This document shows positions 48,151-59,703 of a DNA stretch of 64,000 nt, piece after piece (position 1 is the first letter of the stretch; every line of letters begins with the position of its first letter). The DNA lies in assembly GCA_023055425.1 (NCBI GenBank), contig JALGPY010000001.1:31981001-32045000 (forward strand). Direction: 5' to 3'. This DNA is from Linanthus parryae (lineage: Eukaryota; Streptophyta; Magnoliopsida; Ericales; Polemoniaceae). The notes under the pieces were generated by a model. That model saw only the letters and a list, made by a program, of their open reading frames with translations, had not been told where the DNA came from and did not search any database. Made by a program: the position numbers and the translations under genes.

Positions 48151-49740
48151 ATCAATGCATACTTCCTCCAAGCATAAGATTGAGTTTGTGTTCTGAGCGA
48201 GCGAAGGTTGATAAAATTTTCTTAGATTCTTGAAGTTTCTCTGTCAATGAAGTTTTCAGTTGCTCTAAATCATCCGAATGATTCCTTAGATCAACATATT
48301 TATCTCTTAAAATGGAGTTTTGATAAAAAAAAATTTTGACTTGTGTTTTCAAAGCTTTGAATCTGCTATCCAAGGTTTTGAAGTCACTATCAATTTTTAA
48401 CTTAGTAGCTTCGAGATATTTATTTTGAAAAATCAAATCTAAATTTTGCTTTGCCTGCACATGAACCTTTACTTTTAAAGAATCAATCTCATTCCTATAA
48501 ATTTCCTCATTCAAAAATATACTTTTGAGGATTTAAGGTAAAACATCAGAAGGACTAGCAAGAAGATTCTTTGCCATTTCTTCAATATGTTTGTCTGAGC
48601 ATTTTTCTTCATCATGCTCAGCCATTAAGCAAAGATTTGCCTGTTCTAAATAAGAATCTGAGTCTGTTGAAGAGTCTGAATCACTCCATGAAGCAACCAT
48701 TGCTTTCTTCCTTCTGTTGTCATTTTCCTTTTTGGGGAAATGCATGCTTTTCTGATTTTGTGGACAATCTCTTACCAAGTGATCTGCATCTAAACATTCA
48801 TAGCAATTCATTACTTTAGGTTTATATGGATGTGAAGAAGATTTACCTTTCTGATCCTTGCTACTCGAGGATCTGAATTTTTCCTTGTTAGAGTCCTTGT
48901 TTCCAAAACTCTTTTTCTTCTTCAGAATTCTGGCCAAGACTTTGGAGATCAAGGCTAATTCTTCTTCATCATTATCATCCTCCTGTTCAAGGCTTTGAGA
49001 TTTTTCATTGTCCTTTTCCTTGAGTGCAAGGTTCTTGATGTTGTCACTCATGTCACCATCCATTTCCTTCATTGAAATCTCATGAGTGAGTAGTTTTCCT
49101 TGCAGATAATCTAGTTCTAAGATACTCAAGTCCCGAGCTTCCTCAATTGCATTTGTCTTAGATTCCCATTTGGCTTTTGACAAGCTTCTTAGAATCTTTC
49201 TGACTTTTTCTTCATTTGAGAAAACCTTTCCCAAGGATTCCACGTTTTTCACTATATCAGTAAACCTCTTGAACATGTACTTGATGGATTCATAAGAATT
49301 CATCTTGAATAGTTCATACTGCCTCAAACGGATATTGATTTTGGTCTGCTTGACATGGCTAGTTCCTTCATTAGTAACAGTTAATCTGTCCCAGATCTCC
49401 TTTGCACTCTTGCAGTTTCATATTCTGTTGAACTCATCTGCACTAAGAACACAATATAATAAGTTCAAAGCTTTGTAATTATTTGATACCTTTTCCAGTT
49501 CAGTAACTGAGAGATCTTCTTCTGGTTTGGCAGTCCTGATTCCATCGGAGTTAGTATAGACATGTTGGAAACATTTAACAACAATACAACACAACTCCAT
49601 GTCCTGATCTATGATGAACATTTCATCAGTGCCTTCCTGTGCACAAATTTATCACCACAAAACAGTAGAGGTCTGTTGGCTGCTCTTCCCCGTGAGAATC
49701 CTCCATCACCTACATTACTCATTTTCAAAAGGTTGTTAGA
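48151..49740 (-). pseudogene. Copia A gag region (separated from its pol by inserted B)
   Basis: Minus-strand frames in element order: 49621-49418 (gag N-terminal end), 49327-48533 (264 residues, UBN2-type gag with RQYELFKMNSYESIKYMF) and 48514-48152 (coiled-coil-like, LGGSMH at its end). The 49327-48533 frame holds the knuckle CYECLDADHLVRDC (CX2CX4HX4C) near 48770-48812. Order, orientation and homology to element D show that it belongs with the pol at 28015-31431. A stop separates the two main frames, and the N-terminal part is in another frame. Confidence 0.85.
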
Positions 49741-49754
49741 TCTTTAAGCAGTGA

Positions 49755-49773
49755 CCCAATCTTTGATACCAAT
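49755..49773 (-). promoter_or_regulatory. Primer-binding site of Copia A
   Basis: On the minus strand the sequence reads ttggtatcaaagattggg next to the LTR end actttca. It resembles the initiator-Met tRNA site tggtatcagagc with one change, and matches the position of the site in element D at 57848-57860. Confidence 0.7.
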
Positions 49774-51040
49774 TGAAAGTTTGTAATGTAAGTAAATAAA
49801 TAGGATCTAATACTCTAGAAGGGGGGGGGGGTGGTTGAATAGAGTACGGAAATATTTTCTCAAGAACTAGCCTTTTGGAACTTTAAGCAAATGTGTAGTT
49901 GAAATCTCAAAGCTTTGAAAAGGTTTGAGATGCTAGAGATACAACTGCAGAATACATAAACTTCAAAGCTTTGAGATTGGAAATACTCCAAAGCTTTGGA
50001 GCTACTTGTGTTGAACTTAATATTAACAATAATGAAAAGCAAAAAAATAAAGCACAAGGACACAAGGATTTTTACAGAGTTCAGTCACAATTGGACCTAG
50101 TTTCGCCCTGAGTGATCTGATCCCTCCAGGATTTCAACACACTTCTTATTAATCACCCAGATTTTGCCCTAAATCTCAAGCCTAAGTGAACAACCTTACA
50201 CTTATACAGTTTTTGGTTCCCAACCTATCTAGTTATAGCTACAACCCGTTGAAACAATAAGAACCTCTTGTTGTTCACTTGAAAAACTAAAATTCTAAGT
50301 TTGTGAGGTTTAAGAAATCATAATGATAACACAAATTAAGTACAGATTGAAGAACACATAAAATAATAAGAGTAGAGCTTGGAAGTGTTCTTCAGATTTT
50401 AGGATGATTGATCTTCTTCTCTTGCAAATGTTGAAAGCTTGATTGATTAAATAGTTGTTTGTATGATCTCCCACGATTGTAAAACACTATCCTTTGCCTG
50501 TTGATCAGCCCTCACTAAGTCTCTATCCCTTTGAATTTGGAACTCTAGCTTTTTATCAACAGATAGCAACCACTCGAGAGATTTTAGGAACGAATTCCTA
50601 CAAATCCTCTCCCCTGATATGCTCTTTCGAAATTAATGTTTGATTAGAGATCAAACAACATCTAGACAAAATAACAACATAATCTAATATGCAAAATACA
50701 AACAGTTCTCTTTAGAACCCTAGCTATTTTTCCTTAGATAAAATTCAATATCTATATTCACATGTATAAATATAAATATAAAACAATATAAATCATATGA
50801 TAATAAGTTATAATAACTCTTTATCCAGTTTAGAATCCATCTAAGTCTTCCTGCATACACATATCAGTTAAGTAAACTTAGCATCATATAGGCATAAGAA
50901 AATCTCAAAGCGTTGGAGCTTTGACTGCTAGTTTACAAGTGTTAGCTTGAACTGAATCTTGCAATCTGTGAGACTTATACAATCCATACAAAGATACAAT
51001 AATATTTGTAAGAGACATTAGTGAATGATAAAATCATCCC
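49774..51040 (-). mobile_element. 5' LTR of Copia A (far limit approximate)
   Basis: The near end is fixed by the primer-binding site. The segment includes a poly(G) run at 49828-49838 (agaagggggg), whose counterpart aaccccccttctaga is in D near 57791, and the gaagaagatcaatcatcc segment shared with D (57192-57209). Several caaagctttg motifs occur. The far limit is placed near 51040, where a purine tract reads attgggggatga on the minus strand; that limit is a guess. Confidence 0.6.
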
Positions 51041-53245
51041 CCAATTCAATATCAAAGCCTGCAAACACACGACTGTTAGGCAAAATATAAATACGGGAAC
51101 ACTACAGTATCTCAAAGCTTTGGAGCTTTGAAGCTAAGTGTCTTTGAACTTGTGGCTTTCATTATCAAGGAACCAACTCCCCTTGAGTTTGTAAAATCAT
51201 TCAAACTCAAGAGCTTTGAACTATCAACATCTAATTTTAGCTTGGTATGAAAGTTCTCATTTGAGATTAGTTATGAAGTTTTAAGTTGTTGGATGCAACA
51301 CCTCCTCATTTGAGATACTGGATCAGGTAGTTATCATAAGCTAGAAGGTTTGGTACTCCTGTAAAGATAAATTATTTACCAATCGATATAGCACGGTAAG
51401 GACCATGGAAAACAAGGATTTATCTTGCCAATCCACTTGATTTCTTTCTTGTGGCTTGTCTGAAATGAAGAAATGAGTACCCCTATTCGTGTTTCCCTCA
51501 AAGGGGTCCCACAATAAATGCCAGTGGCCTAAAAAGATATTGGTACTACAAATGGGCTGTTCCCACGTTTCCATTGGTGGGTAATCAATTTACATTACAT
51601 TTTTTTTTCCTGATTTACAATACCTTCTACCTCGTGCTATTGTTGTATAGTTTCGTCTGATCCATGATGTTAATGTAAGTTATGTAACATTGTTGGACGT
51701 CATGGTGTTGCGGTACCACGAAGATTTATTTTAGTACTATTTACTTCTAAATCGATGATAAACATGGTATAGTAAGAGATAACTTTCTGATTGACCAATA
51801 GAAATCACCCATAATACTACTTCATTGTATAATGGCTAACCTGTATTTATAAAATACACACTTTCGAATAATCAGCCCAATTTCGTGCATTCATAACAAG
51901 AACACAAATTGGTGGAATTTTCAAACAGTGACTCTTTGGATCTGTACTAGACAAACCTCCTCAATTACGTCTTTTTTATTTGAATGGTATTGTAGACTAA
52001 TGCTCGACCTACGCATCCACCACCTGGTGCACGATCGAAGGCTCATGCGCGAGCAAACAAATTCAATCCTCCATCACTAGTTGCTCAGTCGAACACTACA
52101 TTGCAAGGTGCTCAATCCAATTTTCCTCGTGAACCTTCTAGTCCAGAGTAATTTCTCGTCATCATGTGTCGTTTGATTGTCTAAGAATAATGTTCAGGTA
52201 GAATCTATGTTTATATTGTTGGGTCATGCACTGATTTTTAGTTGATTGGTGGTATGGGGTTTGTGGGTGGTATTGGTAGGAAAGAACAAATTCCTTAAAA
52301 TGAGAAAGAGACTTGTAAGCAAGACCCTGCTTTCGAAGAATTTGTCTTGCCAACGCATCCCCAACTTCATAATGTTAGGCACCTAAGAAATATTGGAATT
52401 AACTGTGACTTAAATCAATTTCTTATTATGAATCATGTTTTCTGGAGGTAGGTGGTAAATTGGTTAATGGACGTACTAACAGTTCTGGGTCTGTTAAACT
52501 AACCCAAGCGTCATCTAAGATTATATTCTGAAATCTTAACAGGTTCAGGTCCATGCATATTTTATGTTTTTCTTGGAATTGACTTTACAATTATGAGAAC
52601 ACTGAATACAAGCGATATAACAATCTTCTATTGATACTGCAATCTTAAGTTATATGTTATACTCAAGAACTCATGTATAACTTTGGCTGATGTATGCTAT
52701 GCTTTCTTATATGTTACATATATGACAATTTTTTCTTTTCCGTTTTCCTTTGTTTGCTTGTTTTTCTTTTGCATACAATAGGAATATAAAAGTGTCATAG
52801 TCCTCTGAGCATGTAATTGAAAAATACAGAACTAGAATGCAGTGTTCCATGCCTAAAATACAAAACCACTGTTCGTAGGATACTTACTAAGGAACTCAGC
52901 TGTCCGACTCCTATTAGATGTTGGATTTCCTGCAAGGTCTCCATATCGACATGCCATTTACCAAACACACTTCTCTCAGCTGCTCAGCTCAATGCTCTCT
53001 CATTGAGATCTAGCAATGGAAAGCATGTTCATAAGATATGTTCAACTTAAGTTTAGGGGCTAAAGTTAAACTTCCCGGGAAAAATAGGAAGTGGGTGGTA
53101 TATTTTATAAATATTCTACATGATAGACCTTCTATTTAACCTAGTTGGCTACAAAAGGAGACTAGGAGGAAACATGGAATGTCCAGGTGTGATCCCCCAC
53201 TGATTTAACCTAGGAACTTTTGCCCAGGCGTCTGCACATGAGAGG

Positions 53246-53268
53246 GGGGGGGGGTGGGGGGTGGGGGT
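53246..53268 (+). repeat. Poly(G)-rich tract
   Basis: A run of G interrupted by single T residues. Its length should be treated with caution as such tracts are error-prone. Confidence 0.8.
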
Positions 53269-53706
53269 TACCCAGTGCACACCCCAAAGGTAAAAAAAGC
53301 TTGGTAAGTCGAATTAATTCGATGATTAGTTAGGATATCTTACCTTGAACAATGGACCAATCTCCATTTTGACAAGTAACAGGAAAAGAATAGAAAATGC
53401 CAAGTGGGATATCAGAGCACACTCCCATTGAAACCCAAGTTCCCTGAAACAGTGAAAAGGTATTCATTCCAAAAGACATGGGGGGAGGGGGCACATGAAC
53501 AAGAACGAGGAAATAGCAAGTTTCAAAAATAAAAGATAAAAATAAAAAAGAGACGAGGTCTTAGTTCAAAAGGTTGTAGTAATAAGTAACCTTTGGAGTG
53601 TCAAGAACCCAATAGCAGATATGGTCACATACAGCACTTGCAGCAGACAACACGCTCGATAGCTTCCTAACTTTTAGGACCACATCACCACGTTGTTGAA
53701 AAGTGG

Positions 53707-53860
53707 CAATGAATTCACTACGTAACCTGCCATGAGTCTGTTTGGAAATATGGATTTGGTAATAAGTCTGTTAAAAATCTATTAAACCGTGGCGATGAAT
53801 TCACTACGTTATCTTGGCGATGAATTCACTACGTAACGCTGTTGAACCGTGGCGATGAAT
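53707..53860 (+). repeat. Short interspersed unit repeats
   Basis: The unit gatgaattcactacgt, or a close variant, occurs at about 53709, 53792, 53818 and 53850. In the later copies it is accompanied by aaccgtggc. Spacing is irregular, so this is not a simple satellite; it may be a subterminal repeat set of a DNA transposon. Confidence 0.6.
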
Positions 53861-54979
53861 TCATAATGGGTTTTTTTCATTCGTCAGTTTCGTTCCTATT
53901 CACTCATTCACTTCGTAACCTTCATGCAAATAACTATATTAAAATACCAATAAGTCTATTTTTAATGTTTCAGTCCACAAACATAAAAAGCAGACTTATG
54001 TATTTCTATGTATTTACATAGTTATGTAATTCTGATAACTAACTTTATGTTTGTGGACTGGATAAGTCAATGTCTTGAACTTCTTCTCTTGATTGAGTTA
54101 TGTATTTCTTGTTGTTTATGAGGTTTTTTCTATTTTTATTATTTTTTTTGTTAGGTTAAAATCTGATTTGTTTCAGATTCTTTAAATGGCAACTTTCATA
54201 TTGTTAGTGGAGTACATACCCAGTTTTAGAAACATTCTTCTCACTTCATTTTTTCCCTATCTTTTTGACAAATTTTTTTGGAGGGTTGGATAAAGTAGCG
54301 ATGAAGTAAACTTGTGGGCAAGAAGTAAGCCACCAGTAATTATAGCACGTGGTTTTGTGATTTCCAACGACCCTCTAAGTTGGTACATGGAGTTCCTTTG
54401 GGTGAAGATCACTGGGAAGTGCACATCAACGAGGTTCTCAGACCGGTTTTTCATCTCATTCGGCCTATTGGAGAGCAAACTAATTTGAGCGACGTGGAAA
54501 AAAAAATTGGTCGCGTGGCTTTCTACACATGTACGTAAAATAAGTTGGAAATTTATTTTTAGTGCATAGTCATTTTTTTATATATTTATTTATACAGTCA
54601 ATAATTTGTTATACACGCATTTGCAGACTCAGCATCATAAGGTAAAGGAGGATGCAGGAAAATGATGATATGAAAAGACTTCCTAGTGTTGCAAGAGTTG
54701 TCTGCTCCTACTGTAGGAGTTTGATAGTTTAGTATTTTAGTATTTGAAATGTAAGAACGTTCTTTCCAATTGTTAGAATCTTGTGAAGTTTAAGATTTTA
54801 ATTTTTGTGAAATTTTGAGATCTGTATGTTGGTAACTTTTTAGGATTTAAACTGTGTATTTTAGGATTTCAATATATTTAAGTTTTTTAATTTTGTCATG
54901 TTAATGCTGCTGTTAAACTGGTTGGGATATGAGCAGGGGTAGTAAGTTTGGGATATGTTGCTATTAAACAAGTTGGGAG

Positions 54980-55374
54980 ATGTTGAAGTGGTTCAATTTC
55001 AAAATGCAATACAATACTACGGTTTCTAAACCTTAGTATTGAAAAAAAAAAAAAAACACACCGTTGAATTTATATAATAAAAAAGTTTATAAACAATGTT
55101 GTTTATATGTATTGCAGAAAATACAACAGTATAAACCTACCGTAGTTTAATGTGTAATGGTTGAAGTAAATCATAGTATATACGGAAGATAATACGACCG
55201 GTAGTATATCCGTCGTATATAACAAAATACGACGGGTATTAACCGTAGTATTCATATATACGACTTCTTTAGGAACAACGGGACAAGAAACCGTAGTATT
55301 TAACTTAAAATACGGTTTTCCCATCATACTATTGTTTTCAACCATAGTTTTTAACCAAAATTCCAGTAGTGAAT
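54980..55374. mobile_element. CACTA-type terminus with subterminal repeats
   Basis: The right end reads ccagtagtg, so on the minus strand it begins CACTACTGGAATTTTGG, the usual CACTA terminal form. Inside it are many copies of a short acggt/accgtagta unit in both orientations, including ataccgt-like and acgacgg-like strings. These are typical of En/Spm subterminal regions. I did not find the matching left end (cactactgg on the plus strand), so the element may be truncated or small. Confidence 0.6.
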
Positions 55375-56257
55375 GTAATTTCTCCAAGTAATTTTCTACT
55401 TTTGGTTATTGAATCGCATTAACCCTGAACCGAGATCCCAGGTTGTTACAAAAGTAGTGAAGGTTGGTCACTTTTGCTCATCCAACTTTGCTTCTCTTGC
55501 TTTCTTTTGAGCTTGTTTTGTTTCCGATATTCGTTTTCCATTCCCGTCCTGACTCTGAGCCTCCGGTACATGAGAACCACACACTACAAATACCGGGTAT
55601 CATATGTGACATAAATAGCTCTGAACAACGCGAAAACACTCGGATTTATCAATTAAGGACAAATAGCTCAACTACGAAAATTCCTCAAAATCATAGCATG
55701 TCACTCATTTAAATTACCTGGAAATCACGCAAAACGATAGAAATATAATGCTACAATATAACTCAAATAACTCTGAATAAGGACTGGTAAGCGGGTGGTC
55801 ATGCCCTACATGATATATGAATAAAACGGGTAATTCTATCTTTATGATCTATCGTAAGGATAATGGATGGAGCATACGTAAGTTTTAAATTTTAAATATT
55901 TCAAAAATCTACTTAGATTATTTTTCATAGTACTATAGTACTTGGTATATTCTCTGACATTCTACTTGTCTATCAATTTTTCAAATTTTCAGGTGAGAAC
56001 GTGGGAGCCCGAGAATGTAGTCAATCACTTAAGAGTCTATGTCAAAACAAGAAAAATCATATAAACTATATTAGTAAGTTCTATTTAAACTCATGTTTCT
56101 TTAATTCAGTCTCGTAACAGAATCGTTAAGGTTGGACTCCTTGCTGGGGCATCCATGTGCCTTAGCGGAAGACACTCCTGTGAGTTCGGCGGTCTTCTAG
56201 TAGATTTCCAAGCTCAGAAGGGTGGGGAAATTATAGATGGTATCAGAGCTTTGGTTA
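55375..56257 (+). mobile_element. Possible LTR remnant ending at a primer-binding site
   Basis: At 56239-56256 the string tggtatcagagctttggt is a tRNA-Met-type primer-binding site. The sequence before it (cagaagggtggggaaattataga) resembles the end of a plant retrotransposon LTR. The rest of the upstream segment was not matched to a second LTR and no gag follows. Only the site itself is reasonably supported. Confidence 0.4.
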
Positions 56258-56599
56258 TTTGAAAAGACAGAATTAGAAACTTAATGATAGGTGGATACTG
56301 TTTTCAATATTAAAACTGTATAGGAAATAAGACTAAAATTGGAATATGATGGTTGGGGAAAGAACTTACGAGCGTGCTATGTGTGCATATCCGAGAGTGC
56401 TATGTGTGCATATCTGAGCCAAATAGGGCTATATGGTTGGAATATCAGGATGAGATTCAGAGTTGCTTCATTGCTCTGCATATTGAGAAAAAATGCATGT
56501 TTCTGAGAAGGAACATCGGATGTGGAAAATCGTATGTGCATGGTATTAATACCTGAAATAATTCAAAATTTTATAAAAGGTTAGCATAAAGTATCTATT

Positions 56600-57846
56600 G
56601 GATAAAACATGCTGGATAACGATCATATTACTTGAGATTATTTGTCTTTTCAGCCAGAAAGCCGACATGTGGCAATAAAGGATGCTACCAAAATAAGACC
56701 AGTATAAAATGTAAGTTCACAGTTGGTTAACTCGGGGGGATTTCTTCCTCCTATTTATTCTCTAATCCCTGCACTTGATCATGTTATATTACGTGATGAA
56801 AGATAAACTAATTATGTGTTATAACATGCTTTGATATTATCATTTGCCTAAGCTTTCGAAGATATTATTAGCTAACACTTTTTTGCAGGAAGTTTCCTTA
56901 TTTGCAGACTTGCAGAATAGGAAATCCGAGCCTGCAGATTGGTCCCAATCTTATGGAAACTTGTATGAACTTTCCTTGGACTTGCAGATTGAAGATCATA
57001 TCAAAATCAATGAGAAAATCAAGAACCCAAGCCGTTGAAAGTAGGTTGTTGAGAGTAAAGGATCTGCTGGAGGATTTTTTGGACTTTCTGTTGAAGTTCC
57101 TATAAATGCTGCAATTCAAATGGACACTAAAGACAATAGAATCAGAGATATATAGAAGTGCAGAACATTAAACAGAGATTCACACACTCTTGAAGAAGAT
57201 CAATCATCCACTCAATCCATTACAGATTCCTGAAGAACACTTCAAGCATTATTGTTTAACTGTCTTTACATAGTTCTTCAACCGGAGCTTTATTTATATA
57301 TCAGTTTGTTATATTACTTAATCATCTGTTCTCATGATTTGTTCAAGAGGAAAAAAAAGATTCTTGTTGTATCAGTTAGATAGAGCAGGTAATAGATAGG
57401 TTAGGAAGAACCATTGGCTGGAAAAGAGTAAGACAATTATCTTGGCCAAATATCCAGGGCTTAGCTTTTGATAAATAAGTAGTTATCGGAATACTAGAGG
57501 GATTAGATCCCTCAGGAGGAGGGTAGGTCCCTTGGGACCGAATTTCGTAACAAATCACTGTGCTCATTGTCTTGCATTTTATTTATGCACTTGTCTTTAT
57601 AACTACTTCAAAAAAGATTTCAGTTCAAAGCTTTGAAAAGCTTTGAAAAGCTTTGGAAACTATCAATAACTTTTAAACTGTCCTTTTGGATTTCAAATCC
57701 TTTAATGTGAGTTCAAAGCTTTGTAATACGTTATGTTCTTCTCAATTTATTTTAAACCCACTCCTTTGGAAAAAATTTCCATACCCTATTAACCCCCCTT
57801 CTAGACTATTTGATTATGTATTTACATACCTGCAATACAATCTTCA
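56600..57846 (+). mobile_element. 5' LTR of Copia D (left limit approximate)
   Basis: The right end (caatcttca) abuts the primer-binding site. A likely TATA box ctataaatg is near 57101. The shared gaagaagatcaatcatcc segment, ccccccttctagac and repeated caaagctttg tie it to the LTR of A. The left limit is not determined; the 3' LTR lies beyond the window. Confidence 0.6.
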
Positions 57847-57862
57847 ATTGGTCTCAGAGCTT
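57847..57862 (+). promoter_or_regulatory. Primer-binding site of Copia D
   Basis: ttggtctcagagcttg resembles the initiator-Met tRNA site with a base change. It lies one base past the LTR end. Confidence 0.7.
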
Positions 57863-58075
57863 GTATCACTGTATATATCTAACAATCTTGTGATCGTGAG
57901 TAGATGTAGGTGAAGGTGGTTTCTCACAGGGAAGAGTTGCTAACACACCTCCTCTGTTTTGTTGATACAATTTTGTGCACTGAAAACGTTGATGAAAATG
58001 TTCATCATTGATAAGGATATTGATCTATGGTCTATTTTCCAGGATGGACCTCACATATTTTACACATAAAAAGAT

Positions 58076-59030
58076 GTGATTAGAACTCCCAAACCTGAAA
58101 ACTGTCTCTCTTCTTCTGAATTAGAACAAATTTTAATGAATTATAGAGCTATGAATCTTTTGTATTGTGGTTTGAATGCAGATGAATTCAACAGGATATC
58201 TACCTGCAAGACTTCTAAGGAGATTCGAGATAAACTGGTGGTAAATTTTGAAGGAACCAACCAAGTGAAGCAAACCAAGATCAACATATTTCCTAGACAG
58301 TATGAACTGTTCAAGATGAATGGAGATGAATCCATCAAATACATGTTCAAGAGGCTTATTGACATCGTCTACAATTTGGAGTCTATGGAGAAATCATTCT
58401 CAAATAAAGAGAAAGTCAGAAAGATCTTGAGAAGTCTTCCCAAATCCAAATGGGAACCAAAGACATTAGAAATTGGAGAAGCTCAAGATATGTCCTCTCT
58501 CCAACTAGATGATTTTCAGGGAAAGCTACTTACACATGAGATCTCCATGAGTAAAGCTGATGGAGAACTACCAGATAATATCAAGAATCTGGAACTCAAG
58601 GCCAAATAGAGTGAACAATCTCAAATTCTTGAAAAAGAAAATAAGATGATGAAGAATATCATATTTTTTCTCATTTCCAAAGCCTTGACAAGGATTCTAA
58701 AGATGAAAAAGACATCATGAAACAAAGACTTCAGCAGAGACAAATTCAGATCTTCAAGTAGCAAGGACTACAAATTTAAGTCCTCTTCCCATGGAAATAA
58801 ATTTGAAGTAATGAATTGATTTGAGTGTGGTGATGTAGGACACTTGATCAAAGACTGTCCTCACAAGAAAAGAAATCACTTTCAAAAGAAGGACCATGAC
58901 AGAACAAAGAAGGCTATGGTAGCTTCATGGAGTGACTATGATTCTTCAAGTGAATGAGATTATGAAGAAGATCGAGCCATCCTTTTTTATGGCCAAGCAT
59001 GATGAAAGTTCAGAAAAGAACATTGAGGTA
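58076..59030 (+). pseudogene. Copia D gag, decayed
   Basis: A 177-residue frame (58076-58609) is a UBN2-type gag related to the gag of A (RQYELFKMN, SIKYMFKR, KLLTHEIS). It then breaks. At 58813-58860 the knuckle segment can be read as FECGDVGHLIKDCP. The first Cys of the CCHC box in A is replaced by a TGA here, so the knuckle is damaged. Downstream to 59030 only scattered frames remain. The gag start lies further upstream, in a broken frame. Confidence 0.8.
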
Positions 59031-59166
59031 ATCGTGAATAGTATTATTTCTAAACCCTGCAAATGTACTTTCTGATATTTTGAAAATAATGCTTTAGAAT
59101 GAAGAAGATTACTTAAATAAAATCAAATACAATAAGGTTAAATTTCATAAGATAGCAATAGAACAT

Positions 59167-59514
59167 TTGCAATTACTTTTCGAGAACAAGAATCTTGAAA
59201 TTTCGCAGGCAAAGACATATAGAGATTTCAAAGCTTTGGAAACCAATTTTAAAGCCTTGAAAACTCAAGTCAGAAAAGTTGTAACAGAGAACTCTCTTTT
59301 TAGTGACAACCTTGTTGCTCTAAGACATAAACCTGATGAATTAGAGGAACAAAAGACTCTTCTGGATGAGAAACTTCAAGAATCTAAGAGTGCTTTGACA
59401 AAGCTTGCTGGCAGTGAACATAATTTCAACTTGATTCTAGGAGGAACTTTGCATTCTGTTCACAAAACTAGTATTGGATATAATCCGAACTTTCCAAGAA
59501 AGAACAATACTTGA
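59167..59514 (+). pseudogene. Copia D coiled-coil gag extension
   Basis: 115 residues rich in Leu, Glu and Lys with heptad-like spacing are homologous to 48514-48152 of A (NFNLILGG corresponds to LNLMLGG). In A the homologous region is where B inserted. Unlike in A, this frame continues for about 20 more residues (HKTSIGYN), which confirms the sequence order across the insertion. Confidence 0.75.
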
Positions 59515-59703
59515 TTTGTGAAAGCAAGTAGCAAACATTCTCCCAGAATGTCATTATTGTGGCATATTAGTCATGTTAGATGACATATCCCTTCAAAAGA
59601 ACACAACCTCAAAATTTGAGGAATACTTTTCCATTCCATCTTAAGGGATGAGTGAGACAGATTTGGGTTCCTAAAGGGTTCAGACCACCTAAAATGGATT
59701 ATC

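Larger units (their letters stand above)
51041..54970. other. Mostly unassigned intergenic DNA
   Basis: About 3.9 kb without a credible gene. Visible items are another caaagctttg-bearing stretch at about 51100-51150 that looks like inner Copia sequence, a poly(G)/GT-rich tract at about 53246-53268, and a short repeated unit gcgatgaattcactacgt between 53707 and 53855. A stretch at 54275-54480 was not recognised. Possible coding frames are short and lack a family signature. Confidence 0.5.

Noticed and set aside
49828..49838. Poly(G) run as a candidate structural signal
   Set aside because: It is part of the A-family LTR (equivalent cccccc in D) and of uncertain length.
54257..54480. 73-codon minus-strand frame with a similarly open plus strand
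   Set aside because: The segment looked faintly like part of a plant transposon-related domain, but the match is too weak to name.
56353..57105. Several short frames upstream of element D
   Set aside because: They lie in or near the LTR and are short, with no domain.
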